DNA from: Pseudomonas phenolilytica
GTDB lineage: Bacteria; Pseudomonadota; Gammaproteobacteria; Pseudomonadales; Pseudomonadaceae
Direction: 5' to 3'
Length of the DNA: 64,000 nucleotides
Assembly: GCF_021432765.1 (NCBI RefSeq)
Contig: NZ_CP058908.1
Coordinates: 3,062,001-3,126,000 of the forward strand
Part shown: piece after piece, positions 7,927 to 16,309 of the stretch
How the letters are laid out: every line of letters starts with the position of its first letter
Numbering within the stretch: the stretch's first letter is position 1
The notes under the pieces: generated by a model
What the model was told of the DNA's origin: nothing
Databases searched by the model: none
What the model saw: the letters and a program-made list of their open reading frames with translations, nothing else
Made by a program: the position numbers and the translations under genes

Positions 7927-9588
7927 TCAGAACGTGTACTTGACGTTGAAGGAGAGGTAGTCGCGGTCGGCCAGCAGCCGGCCGTGCTCGATGCTCGGCG
8001 AGGAGAGGTAGTTGACCAGGGTCGCACCGACCTGGAAGTTGCCGAGATACTTGAAGTCGGCACCGAGGGTCAGGCGCTTCTCGTCGCGCCCCAGGCCCTG
8101 GGTGCCGCTGCCGTCGAGGGTCTGCATCCAGACCACGCGGGTGTTCAGATCCCAGCCGCTGAACAGCCCCGGGTAATCGAAGTAGGCGCCCAGGCCGAGC
8201 AAGGTGCTGGAGCGGGTCTGGCCGTCGTACTCAAAGTCGTCGTAGGCGCCATCGATGCCGGCCCCACCGCCGCTGACCTGCAGCGTGTCGACGCGCTGGA
8301 TGCGCTCGTTGAGCAGCTCGCCCATCAGCGTGGTCTGGTGGGCGAAGCGGTTCGGCCCGAGCATGTACATGAAGTTCAGGTTGGTCATCAGCAGATCGCC
8401 GGTGGTGGGCGCCCCGTTGCTCAGGTACACCGGGGCATCCTGGCGCAGGCTCATGTCGCCGCCGATCTGCACGTCGCGGTACTTGGTGGTGAAGCTCAGG
8501 CCGGTCAGCTTGATGTCTTCGAAGTAGCCGAACTTGTAGCTCGGCACGCCGGGACCGTAGCCCAGCCCGTCGAGCCCGGGCGCCGAGGAATAGCGCGTGG
8601 TGCCGGTGAAATCGAAGAACATCGCGGCGACGCGGTCGTGGTAGCGGTAGTGATACAGGCCGAACTCGGTGCTGAAGGTCGGCGAATAGCGCAGCCCCAC
8701 GCCCCACTGCCCCGAATCGCGCGGCTTGTCATCACCGGCGTAGGTCAGCGCGGTGAACGTGGCGTCCGGCAGGCTACTGATCACTCCAGGTGCGAGCCGA
8801 TAGAACTCAGCGCCCGGGCCGAAGTAGTCCGAGCCAAAGTAGTCGCCCACCGGGTTGAGTAGGGTCGGCTCCCACTCGTACTGGTAGAAGCCGGTCAGGG
8901 TCAGCTGTTCGTTCAGCGACCAGGCTGCCGAAACCTGGCCAACAGGTAGGTAGGCGTCCTTGGCTTCGGTGCCCGGCACGTTGAACTTGGTAGCGTCGAC
9001 CGGCGCCTGACCTTGGCTGATATTCGGCCAGAACAGGCTTTCGCCCCAGGCCAGCAGGTGCCGACCGGCCTTGACCGAGAGGTACTGCTGCTCGCCCAGC
9101 GGAAAGTCGCCGAAAACGTAGGCATCCAGCAGCCGCGCCTTGCTGCCGCTGTCCTTGCGCGTACGCGAAGTGAATTCGCGATAGTCGCCGGTCTTGTTCA
9201 CCGTCAGCGGCGAGTCGTTGTCGTTGCTGTTCTTGTAGACGTCGTCGTAGAAGTGGCTGCCGCGCAGTACGGCGCCATAGTTGTCCTTGCGCGCGATGAT
9301 TTCGCCGAACAGGCTCAGCCGATTGTTGATCAGGTTGCCCTTGTCGAAGTTGCGCGTGCCGTCGTCGTTGTTGAGGTCCGCCAGGTATTCGCTGGAGGGG
9401 CTGGCGGTCCGCACCGACAGCGTGTAGTTGGCGGTGATCTGCGATTGCAGCACCAGCCCGTTGTCGAACTCGACGGTGGGCAACGCCAGCGCCGATGAAC
9501 TCACCGCCAAGCCGGAAAGGGCCAGCACCAGCCGCCCTTGCCGGCTCGGCACGCCGGCGTACCCGATTACCTTATTCTTGTTGTTCAA
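7927..9588 (-). CDS. DUF1302 outer-membrane beta-barrel protein, putative steroid channel
   Basis: The start is TTG (9588-9586), with GGAG six bases upstream. The N-terminus is a signal peptide (basic start, hydrophobic LVLALSGLAVSSSALA). The rest is rich in alternating aromatic/polar strands and ends in the aromatic residues typical of outer-membrane proteins (FNVKYTF). The length of 553 fits the DUF1302 family. It is the first gene of the DUF1302-DUF1329 pair. Directly after the start codon the mRNA reads AACAACAA, a classic Hfq-Crc target, and a candidate operator lies 79 bp upstream. A function in uptake of hydrophobic substrate is inferred, not shown. Confidence 0.85.
   Translation of the reverse strand: MNNKNKVIGYAGVPSRQGRLVLALSGLAVSSSALALPTVEFDNGLVLQSQITANYTLSVRTASPSSEYLADLNNDDGTRNFDKGNLINNRLSLFGEIIARKDNYGAVLRGSHFYDDVYKNSNDNDSPLTVNKTGDYREFTSRTRKDSGSKARLLDAYVFGDFPLGEQQYLSVKAGRHLLAWGESLFWPNISQGQAPVDATKFNVPGTEAKDAYLPVGQVSAAWSLNEQLTLTGFYQYEWEPTLLNPVGDYFGSDYFGPGAEFYRLAPGVISSLPDATFTALTYAGDDKPRDSGQWGVGLRYSPTFSTEFGLYHYRYHDRVAAMFFDFTGTTRYSSAPGLDGLGYGPGVPSYKFGYFEDIKLTGLSFTTKYRDVQIGGDMSLRQDAPVYLSNGAPTTGDLLMTNLNFMYMLGPNRFAHQTTLMGELLNERIQRVDTLQVSGGGAGIDGAYDDFEYDGQTRSSTLLGLGAYFDYPGLFSGWDLNTRVVWMQTLDGSGTQGLGRDEKRLTLGADFKYLGNFQVGATLVNYLSSPSIEHGRLLADRDYLSFNVKYTF
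9578..9585 (-). promoter_or_regulatory. candidate Hfq-Crc (CA) motif at the DUF1302 start
   Basis: AACAACAA begins right after the TTG start codon, in the ribosome-binding window. AAnAAnAA motifs at this position are the known targets of Hfq-Crc carbon catabolite repression in Pseudomonas. Confidence 0.5.
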
Positions 9589-9666
9589 GGTCTGCTCCTT
9601 AAGCCATCCAACCGATGCCCTTCGAGAGGTGCAGACGCAGTATCAGAACTGCCAGGCCGCGCCACA

Positions 9667-9682
9667 TGGTCCATACGGACGA
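9667..9682. promoter_or_regulatory. candidate steroid-regulon operator, site 2 (weaker)
   Basis: TGGTC-N6-GACGA lies between the ligase stop and the DUF1302 start. It differs from the shared TCGTC-N6-GACGA core at one left-arm base. Confidence 0.35.
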
Positions 9683-9697
9683 AGGCGCAGCGGTTTG

Positions 9698-11308
9698 TCA
9701 GGCCAGTTCGGCAGCCAGTTTCAGCTTGTCGATCTTGTTCGAGGCATTGGTCGGCAGCTGCTCGTAGAACACCACGCGGCGCGGCACCTTGTAGTTGGCC
9801 ATGCGCTCGCGGGACCAGGCGATCAGTTCGGCTTCATCCAGCGTCGCGCCGGCCTTGCGCACCACGCAGGCACAACCCACCTCGCCCATGCGCGCATCGG
9901 GAATACCCAACACCGCTACCAGCGCGATATCCGGGTGTTCGCCCAGCGCGGCTTCGATCTCGGCCGGGTAGCAGTTGAAGCCGCCGACGATGAACATGTC
10001 CTTCAGGCGCCCGGTGATGCGCAGGTTGCCGCTCGCGTCGAGACTGCCGACGTCGCCGGTGTGCAACCAGCCCTCGGCGTCGATCGCCTCCGTCGTGGCT
10101 GCCGGGTCATCGAAATAGCCCTGCATTACATGGAAGCCCCGCAGGCAGATCTCGCCGTTCTCGTCCGCCGGCAGCGGCCGGTTATGTGCATCGACGATGC
10201 GCACTTCGGTGCCGGGAATCGGCTGGCCACTGGTGCCGGCGATGATTTCCGCGGGCTCGCGCGGGTCGCAGATGGTCGCCAGGCCACCGCATTCGGTCAG
10301 CCCGTAGGCGGTGGTCACCACGCTGCAGCCAAGCTCGTTGCGGATGCGCTCGATCAGCTGCGGCGGAATGGTCGAGGCGCCGGTCACCGCGATGCGCAGG
10401 CTGCCCAGATCGGCACTTTGCAGGCGCGGATGGGCGAGCATCGACAGGTACAGCGCCGGCGGCCCGGGCAGTACGGTGATGCGCTCGCGGGCGACACGCT
10501 CGAAGATCGCCTCGGCGTCGAACACCGGGTGCGGCAGGATGGTCGCGCCGGCAAGCAAACAGGTCAGCCAGCCGGCCTTATAGCCGAACGAATGAAAGAA
10601 CGGGTTGACGATCAGGTAGCGATCGCCCGGCCGTAGCCCGATGATCCGCACGTACTCACTGAAGGCGAGCAGGCTCTGCCCGTGCGCATTCATTACGCCC
10701 TTGGGTTTGCCGGTGGTGCCGGAGGTGTAGAGCAGATCGCTGAGGTCATCCGGACGTACCGCCAGCGCACGGGCGCGGGCCGCTTCGAGCGGAACGTCCT
10801 CGCCGCGTGCGCGGAGTTCGGCAAGGGTCAGATCGGTCGCCGCGGCCGCGGTGCTGTCGAGTGTGACCACCTGTTCCAGGCTGGCGGGGCGATACGGCGC
10901 CAGCATCGCCGGGTAATCCGCGCCGAGAAACTGCCCTTCGACGAACAGCAGGCGCGTACCGCTGCGCGCGAGGATATCGGCGGCCTCGGCGCCCTTCATA
11001 CGGGTATTGAGCGGCACCAGCACGGCACCGGCGCATTGCAGGCCCAGGGCGAGCACCACCCAGTCGATGGAGTTCGGCGCCCAGATGGCCACGCGGTCGC
11101 CGGCTTCGACCCCCACGGCCATCAGGCCACGGGTGACGGCGAGAACCTGCTCGGGCAGCTCGCGGTAATCGATGCGCCGCTCGCCATCCTCCAGCGCGAC
11201 GCGGCCGGCATGCACCTGGGCCGCGGCGAACATCAGCTGTGGCAGGGTCTGTGCGACGTCAGCGGCGCCGTCTCGGGTTTCGTTCGAGGGGGAAATCAGC
11301 ACGGTCAT
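9698..11308 (-). CDS. acyl-CoA synthetase, FadD3-like (steroid propanoate-CoA ligase)
   Basis: This 536-residue AMP-forming ligase has the phosphate loop YTSGTTGKPKG, the YGLTE motif, WLHTGDVG, GRLKDMFIVGG and a C-terminal catalytic Lys (SNKIDKLKL). Together these make it a complete adenylation enzyme that activates a carboxylate with ATP and CoA. It sits last in the HsaA-KstD-SDR-KshB operon. In steroid degraders FadD3 activates the C/D-ring propanoate left after A/B-ring cleavage (HIP), and this protein is a good candidate. A bile-acid side-chain ligase remains possible. The 16-bp gap from KshB supports co-transcription. Confidence 0.8.
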   Translation of the reverse strand: MTVLISPSNETRDGAADVAQTLPQLMFAAAQVHAGRVALEDGERRIDYRELPEQVLAVTRGLMAVGVEAGDRVAIWAPNSIDWVVLALGLQCAGAVLVPLNTRMKGAEAADILARSGTRLLFVEGQFLGADYPAMLAPYRPASLEQVVTLDSTAAAATDLTLAELRARGEDVPLEAARARALAVRPDDLSDLLYTSGTTGKPKGVMNAHGQSLLAFSEYVRIIGLRPGDRYLIVNPFFHSFGYKAGWLTCLLAGATILPHPVFDAEAIFERVARERITVLPGPPALYLSMLAHPRLQSADLGSLRIAVTGASTIPPQLIERIRNELGCSVVTTAYGLTECGGLATICDPREPAEIIAGTSGQPIPGTEVRIVDAHNRPLPADENGEICLRGFHVMQGYFDDPAATTEAIDAEGWLHTGDVGSLDASGNLRITGRLKDMFIVGGFNCYPAEIEAALGEHPDIALVAVLGIPDARMGEVGCACVVRKAGATLDEAELIAWSRERMANYKVPRRVVFYEQLPTNASNKIDKLKLAAELA

Positions 11309-11324
11309 GTCGGTCTCTGCTCGG

Positions 11325-12359
11325 TCAGTCGGGAAAGCGCAGGTGAACGTTGGAGGTCAGTGCGATGGCCTGGCAGGCCAGCGTCCAGCCCTCTTTGAGC
11401 TCGTCTGCATCCAGCGCCTCGTTGGCCAGGAGTTCCACCTCGCCCTCCACCAGCGTGCACATGCACGACGCGCAGGCGCCGACCAGACAGGAATGCGGCG
11501 GCTGCAGGCCCTCGCGGCGCATGGCCGCCAGCAACAGCTCGCCCGGCTGGCAATCGAGGCTATGTCGCTCGCCGTCCAGCTCCACGGTCAGCCGAGCGGC
11601 CAGGGCGCCGGCATGCTCGACGACCGACTCAGTTGACTGCTCGCCTTCGCCGGGCAGCGACACGAAGCGTTCGACATGCACCGCCTGGCTTGGCAAGCCG
11701 GCGGCCTTGAGCGCGGCCACCGCACCGTCCATGAACGGCCCCGGGCCGCAGATGAACGCCTCGGCCTGGGCGAAGCCTTCGGCAAAGGCCGCCAACTGCT
11801 CGGGCAAAGGCCGGCCCTGGACGCTGTCGAGCCAGTGAATGACCTGTAGCCGCGTCGGGTGATGCAGTGCCAGCTGACGCAGCAGATCGCGGAAGATCAC
11901 CGAGTTTTCGTCGCGATTGGCATAGACCAGACGGATGCGCCCCCTGCCCTCCTTCAGCGCTGCGCGCAGGATCGACAGCACCGGCGTGATGCCGCTGCCG
12001 CCAGCGAACAGCAACAGGTCGGTGTCCAGCGTCTTCGGCACGAACACGCCGGCCGGCGGCAACACCTGCACGCTGTCGCCGACGCTGAGCCGGTCACACA
12101 GCCAGTTGGAGCCGCGACCGTCGGTCACGCGCTTGACCGTCACGCGCAGCGGCTCGTCATGCAGCGGGCAGCTGGACAGCGAATAGCAGCGCGGCAGCCA
12201 GTCGTCACCGTGGGGAATGCGCAGGGTGAGGAACTGACCGGGGCGATAACTGAAGCGCCCCGCCAGCGCCGCGGGTACGTCAAAGACGAACGAGCAGCTG
12301 TCGGCGGTTTCGTGAACCACCTCGGCCACGGTGAGAGTGAGGTATTCGGGCGCGTTCAT
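11325..12359 (-). CDS. kshB: 3-ketosteroid 9alpha-hydroxylase reductase component
   Basis: This 344-residue flavodoxin/ferredoxin-reductase fusion has a FAD domain with RCYSLSS. An NAD domain follows with GGSGITPVLSIL and CGPGPFMDGA. A C-terminal plant-type 2Fe-2S domain has C-x4-C-x2-C (CLVGACASC) and a distal Cys (TLACQ). KshB passes electrons from NADH to the Rieske oxygenase KshA for 9alpha-hydroxylation, the step that with KstD opens ring B. The start chosen is the ATG two bases after the upstream SDR stop, implying coupling. No KshA gene lies in this window. Other oxygenase reductases share this layout, but the KstD/HsaA neighbours favour KshB. Confidence 0.82.
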   Translation of the reverse strand: MNAPEYLTLTVAEVVHETADSCSFVFDVPAALAGRFSYRPGQFLTLRIPHGDDWLPRCYSLSSCPLHDEPLRVTVKRVTDGRGSNWLCDRLSVGDSVQVLPPAGVFVPKTLDTDLLLFAGGSGITPVLSILRAALKEGRGRIRLVYANRDENSVIFRDLLRQLALHHPTRLQVIHWLDSVQGRPLPEQLAAFAEGFAQAEAFICGPGPFMDGAVAALKAAGLPSQAVHVERFVSLPGEGEQSTESVVEHAGALAARLTVELDGERHSLDCQPGELLLAAMRREGLQPPHSCLVGACASCMCTLVEGEVELLANEALDADELKEGWTLACQAIALTSNVHLRFPD

Positions 12360-12361
12360 GC

Positions 12362-13117
12362 TCAGATACTCATGACGAACTGGCCGCTGTCGATGCGCAG
12401 TTCTATGCCGTTGATGGCCCGAGCTTCGTCGGACGCGAGAAAAACGATGGCGTTGGCCACATCCTCCGGCCGGCACGCACGGTTCATCGGGTCCGCGTCG
12501 ATGGTCAGCCGTTCCGGGTCGACGTCCGCCGGATAGACCGCGCGGGTCATGGGCGTCAGCACGCCATCGGGGTGCACCGAGTTGCAGCGGATGCGATGTG
12601 CCCGGCCGAAGGCCGCGACACTGCGCGTCAGCGCGGCGATCGCTCCCTTGCTGGCGCTGTAGGCCAGGTAGTCTGGCTTGCCGGCCATGGAGGTGACTGA
12701 GGCGAGGTTGACGATCGAGCCACCGCCGCCACGCTTCATCAGCGCGACCGCGGTCTGGCAGCCGAGAAACACGCTGTCGGCATTGACCCGCATCAGACGC
12801 TGCCAGTCCTCGAGCGTGGTGTCCTCCACCGAGCCGGCCTTGAGGATGCCGGCATTGTTGACCAGCACGTCGAGCCGGCCATGCTGCGCTTCGATGTACG
12901 CACCAAGCGCCTGCCAGCTCTGCGGGTCACTGACATCTTGCTCGATGAAGCTCACCGCCTCGCCCAGTTCCTGCGCCAGGCGCTGGCCGGCTTCGGCGTT
13001 GAGATCGGTCAGCAATACCCCGGCGCCTTCGGAGACAAACCGGCGCACCGTGCTCGCCCCCATGCCGCTGGCCCCACCGGTCACCACGGCAATCTTGCCG
13101 TGCAGACGTGCATTCAT
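12362..13117 (-). CDS. SDR-family oxidoreductase, candidate hydroxysteroid dehydrogenase
   Basis: This 251-residue SDR has TGGASGMGAS near residue 12, NNAG near 85, catalytic Ser (LASVTS) and Y-S-A-S-K. A GAGGAG site lies six to seven bases before the ATG at 13117, which is why this start is preferred over upstream codons. It is placed between KstD and KshB in one operon, with a 10-bp gap behind KstD. That suggests a redox step on a ring hydroxyl/keto group (for example C3, C7, C12 or C17), but the position cannot be read from sequence. Confidence 0.82.
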   Translation of the reverse strand: MNARLHGKIAVVTGGASGMGASTVRRFVSEGAGVLLTDLNAEAGQRLAQELGEAVSFIEQDVSDPQSWQALGAYIEAQHGRLDVLVNNAGILKAGSVEDTTLEDWQRLMRVNADSVFLGCQTAVALMKRGGGGSIVNLASVTSMAGKPDYLAYSASKGAIAALTRSVAAFGRAHRIRCNSVHPDGVLTPMTRAVYPADVDPERLTIDADPMNRACRPEDVANAIVFLASDEARAINGIELRIDSGQFVMSI

Positions 13118-13127
13118 CGGTCGCTCC

Positions 13128-14840
13128 TCAGCGGCTGTTGGCCAGGTGGTGCGCGGCGATGTAACCAAAGGTCATCGCCGGACCGAGAGTGGCACCTGCA
13201 CCCGGATAGCGGATGCCCATGACCGACGCCGAGGTGTTGCCGATGGCGTACAGCCCGGGGATCGGCGCACCGTCCGCTTCGCGCAGCACCTGCGCCTGGG
13301 CGTTGGTCAGCAGCCCGCCCTTGGTGCCGATGTCGCCAGCGTTCATGCGCATGGCGTAGAACGGGCCCTTGGCCAGCGGCGCCAGGCAGGGATTGGGCTT
13401 GACGTTGGAATCGCCGTAGTAGCGGTCGAAGACGTTGCCGCCGCGGTCGAAGTCTTCATCCACGCCGGAGCTGGCGAAGCGGTTGACCCGCGCCACGGTC
13501 TCACGCAGCCCCGCGGCGTCGACGCCAATCTGCCCGGCCAGTTCATCGAGGCTGTCGGCCTTCCAGTAGACGCTGCCGAGCCACTCCTTGCGCAGGCGGC
13601 TGTCGGGCATGATCTGCGCCGGCATCAAGGGGCCCATCGCGTAGCCGAAGCGGAATTTCGCATCGAAGATCACCCAGGCCGGCACGCTCTGCCCGCCGCT
13701 AACTTCGTTGTCGCGGTACATGGCGTCGACGAATTCCAGGTAAGGCGCCGCTTCGTTGACGAAGCGCCGGCCATGGCCGTTGACCACGATGGCGCCTGGG
13801 AAGGCGCGCTCGGCGAACACGCCGCGCGACTGGGCTTCGCCCGGCACCTGCAGGGTTGGCGCCCACCAGGCCCAGTCCAGCAGATCGGTCGCCGCGCCGA
13901 GCTTCTGCCCGGCCTCCAGTGCCGCGCCGGTGTTATTGCCTTTGGGCGTGGCACTCCACTCGTGGTTGTTCGGCTGCGGCAGGTAGCGCTCGCGCAGGGC
14001 CTGATTCTGCTCGAAGCCGCCGGCACCAAGTATCACCCCGCGCAATGCGCGAATACGCAGCAGCTGGCCATCGCGTTCGGCGACCACGCCAACCACCTTG
14101 CCGTCTTCCTCGATCAGCTCGCGAAAGTCGGTCTTCAGCCACAGCGGGATATCGCGGTCGAGCATCGACGCGCGCAGGCTCGCCACCAGCGCGTTGCCCA
14201 GCGCAGTGCGGCGGTCGCGGCGCGTCTTGCGGCGCCAGGCGAAGTCGAACTTGTAGCGCAGGATCAGCCACATGATCAGCAAGCGCCAACCTGGCGTTTT
14301 GGCCATGGCCTTGTGTGCGTGGCGTGCGGTCCAGGCGATACGGCCCATCAACAGGGTGGTCGGCGAGGCCTCACGGAGGTTTTCCAGCTCGTCGCCGAGA
14401 ACGCTGGTATCGAACAGCTCAGGATCCAGGGTACGGCCACCCGGCAGAGCGCCGGGCAGGTTCGGGTAGTAGTCGGGATACTTGTCCGCCACGGTGTAAT
14501 GCACACGGGTGTGCTGTTCCAGGTAGCGAATCATTTCCGGCGCCTGGCTCAGGTAGGCATGCAGACGTGACTCATCGACACGATCACCGACCGACGCCTT
14601 CAAGTAGGTCATCGCCTGTTCATAGCTGTCCTCGCCGCCGATGGCCTTGAAATAGTGATTGTTCGGTATCCAGATGCCGCCGCCAGAAAGCGCCGAGGTG
14701 CCGCCATACTGGGCGGCCTTCTCGATCATCAGCACCGAAAGGCCCTGATCTGCCGCGGTCACGGCGGCCGTCATCGCCCCCGCGCCCGAACCGACCACCA
14801 AGACGTCGCAGGTGGCCGCGTATTCATTGTTGTTATGCAT
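13128..14840 (-). CDS. kstD: 3-ketosteroid delta1-dehydrogenase
   Basis: This 570-residue FAD dehydrogenase begins with GSGAGAMTAAV (dinucleotide fold), has GGTSALSGGGIWIP, and ends with YPGAGATLGPAMTFGY. The Y-P-G-x-G segment corresponds to the Tyr487/Gly491 oxyanion site of KstD. The enzyme introduces the delta-1 double bond (or, in close relatives, the delta-4(5alpha) bond) into 3-ketosteroids, the prelude to ring A aromatisation. The start ATG at 14840 follows the HsaA stop by 59 bp, a gap that holds a small hairpin. The first codons contain AACAACAA, a probable Hfq-Crc site. A delta4(5alpha)-dehydrogenase is the main alternative. Confidence 0.85.
   Translation of the reverse strand: MHNNNEYAATCDVLVVGSGAGAMTAAVTAADQGLSVLMIEKAAQYGGTSALSGGGIWIPNNHYFKAIGGEDSYEQAMTYLKASVGDRVDESRLHAYLSQAPEMIRYLEQHTRVHYTVADKYPDYYPNLPGALPGGRTLDPELFDTSVLGDELENLREASPTTLLMGRIAWTARHAHKAMAKTPGWRLLIMWLILRYKFDFAWRRKTRRDRRTALGNALVASLRASMLDRDIPLWLKTDFRELIEEDGKVVGVVAERDGQLLRIRALRGVILGAGGFEQNQALRERYLPQPNNHEWSATPKGNNTGAALEAGQKLGAATDLLDWAWWAPTLQVPGEAQSRGVFAERAFPGAIVVNGHGRRFVNEAAPYLEFVDAMYRDNEVSGGQSVPAWVIFDAKFRFGYAMGPLMPAQIMPDSRLRKEWLGSVYWKADSLDELAGQIGVDAAGLRETVARVNRFASSGVDEDFDRGGNVFDRYYGDSNVKPNPCLAPLAKGPFYAMRMNAGDIGTKGGLLTNAQAQVLREADGAPIPGLYAIGNTSASVMGIRYPGAGATLGPAMTFGYIAAHHLANSR
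14827..14834 (-). promoter_or_regulatory. candidate Hfq-Crc (CA) motif at the kstD start
   Basis: AACAACAA occupies codons 3-5 of kstD, matching the AAnAAnAA consensus for Hfq-Crc binding around start codons. Confidence 0.5.
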
Positions 14841-14899
14841 GTCCGACTCACTTGCCAGGTTCAAACGAACCGCCACCTGCGACGGTGGCGGGCTGCGCG

Positions 14900-16090
14900 T
14901 CACACGTACGGGTCAGGGTTGGGCAGGCCGAGCTGGACCGCGCCGTAGGTGCGGGCGAACGCCGCGACGTTGTTCGAGATGTGCCCTCGCGCCTGGTGCA
15001 TGTCACGGAAGATGCGCGCCACCGGGTTGCTCTCGTACAGGCCCGAGGCGGCCATGCAGCGCAGGATGCCGCTGACCTTTTCGGCACAGGTGTTGGTGAC
15101 GTAGGCCGACTGGTAGCGATACAGCAGCCGGGTCTCGACGTCCGGGTAGGCGTTGCCGGCGGCGATCTGTTGCAGCTGCTCGTAGTTGCGTTCGAGCACC
15201 AGGCGCAGCATGTCCAGGGTCAGCGCGGCGTCGGCCACGGTTTCCTGCGCCAGCGGGTCTTCGGCGGTCTTCGCGCCGTGCTTGCCGATATGCCGCGCGG
15301 CGTTCTCGCGGAACTCGGTGATCGCGCCCTGCAGCGCGCCCAGGCAGGAGGTGGACACCGCGCGGGTGAAGACCTGCGCGAACGGAATGCCGTACAGCGG
15401 GTTGCTGTTCACCTGGCGGCCCGGCGTGGCTTCGAGGCTGGAGTTGTTGGTGCGCTGCACACGATGGGCCGGGACGAAGGCATCCTCGACCACGATGTCG
15501 TGGCTGCCGGTGCCGCGCAGGCCCAGCACATCCCAGTTACGCTCGATGCGATAGTCGCTGCGTGGCACCAGGAAGGTCCCGTGCTCGGCGCCCTCGCCGT
15601 TTTCATCGGCCGGAATGATTCCGCCGAGCAGACACCAGCGGCAATGTTCGCTGCCGCTGGAAAAGCCCCAGCGCCCGCTGATGCGATAGCCGCCCTCGAC
15701 CTCGGTCACCTTGGCGACGGGCATGTAGGTGGATGACATCAGCGTCGACTGGTCGTCGCCCCAGACGTCTTCCTGCGCCTGCAGCGGATAGCGCGCCAGC
15801 TGCCAGGGGTGCACGCCGATCACGCCATAGATCCAGGCCGTGGACATGCAGCCTTCGGCCAGGGCCATCTGGACTTCGGCAAAGGTGCGCAAGTCTGCCT
15901 CGTAGCCACCGAAGCGCTTGGGCTGCAGCACGCGGAACAGCCCGGCTTCCTGCATGTCGGCGATGGTTTCGTCGGGAATCTTCTGCTGACTTTCTGCCTG
16001 TGCGGCTCGCGCCTTGAGCGCGGGGATCATCTGCCGCGCGCGCTCGATCAGATCGATTTCTTCTTGTGTTTTCTGGCGAGTGGCTGCCAT
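14900..16090 (-). CDS. hsaA: 3-HSA 4-hydroxylase, oxygenase component
   Basis: This 396-residue flavin-dependent monooxygenase has the acyl-CoA dehydrogenase fold. Its length matches HsaA/TesA2. Recognisable segments include LFRVLQPKRFGGYEAD, CMSTAWIYGVIGVHPWQLA and GRWGFSSGSEHC. HsaA uses reduced FMN from HsaB to hydroxylate the aromatised ring A of 3-HSA to a catechol. Start at 16090 has GAGG seven bases upstream. It is the first gene of the leftward HsaA-KstD-SDR-KshB-ligase operon, with a candidate operator about 75 bp upstream. Its reductase partner HsaB is encoded 5 kb away in another operon of the block. Confidence 0.88.
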   Translation of the reverse strand: MAATRQKTQEEIDLIERARQMIPALKARAAQAESQQKIPDETIADMQEAGLFRVLQPKRFGGYEADLRTFAEVQMALAEGCMSTAWIYGVIGVHPWQLARYPLQAQEDVWGDDQSTLMSSTYMPVAKVTEVEGGYRISGRWGFSSGSEHCRWCLLGGIIPADENGEGAEHGTFLVPRSDYRIERNWDVLGLRGTGSHDIVVEDAFVPAHRVQRTNNSSLEATPGRQVNSNPLYGIPFAQVFTRAVSTSCLGALQGAITEFRENAARHIGKHGAKTAEDPLAQETVADAALTLDMLRLVLERNYEQLQQIAAGNAYPDVETRLLYRYQSAYVTNTCAEKVSGILRCMAASGLYESNPVARIFRDMHQARGHISNNVAAFARTYGAVQLGLPNPDPYV

Positions 16091-16163
16091 CTCGGAATCC
16101 TCACGTGGGCACCGCAACAGGACGACGCGGTTGGCCTGATTATCGAGAGGACGGAGCGCCGGA

Positions 16164-16183
16164 CTCATCGTCAAAGTGGACTA
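16164..16183. promoter_or_regulatory. candidate steroid-regulon operator, site 3
   Basis: CTCATCGTC-N6-GACTA lies upstream of hsaA. The left arm and spacing are identical to the site at 28143. The 16091-16309 gap holds no other feature I can support. Confidence 0.45.
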
Positions 16184-16309
16184 GGGTTGCGTCCGGCCGG
16201 CGCGGCAAGAGACGGGCTGAAAGACAGGCGTCCGGCAGCCCGCACCGCTTCAGGTGAATGCGGCGCGGGCCTACCGGGCGGGTTCGGCAGTGAGGGATCG
16301 ACGCAGACG

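Noticed and set aside
12678..14570. A 630-codon plus-strand frame opposite the SDR and kstD
   Set aside because: Shadow of two genes with intact catalytic motifs.
14870..14893. Small hairpin (GCCACC / GGTGGC) between hsaA and kstD as a terminator
   Set aside because: Short stem without a T-run; at most an mRNA-processing or attenuating structure.
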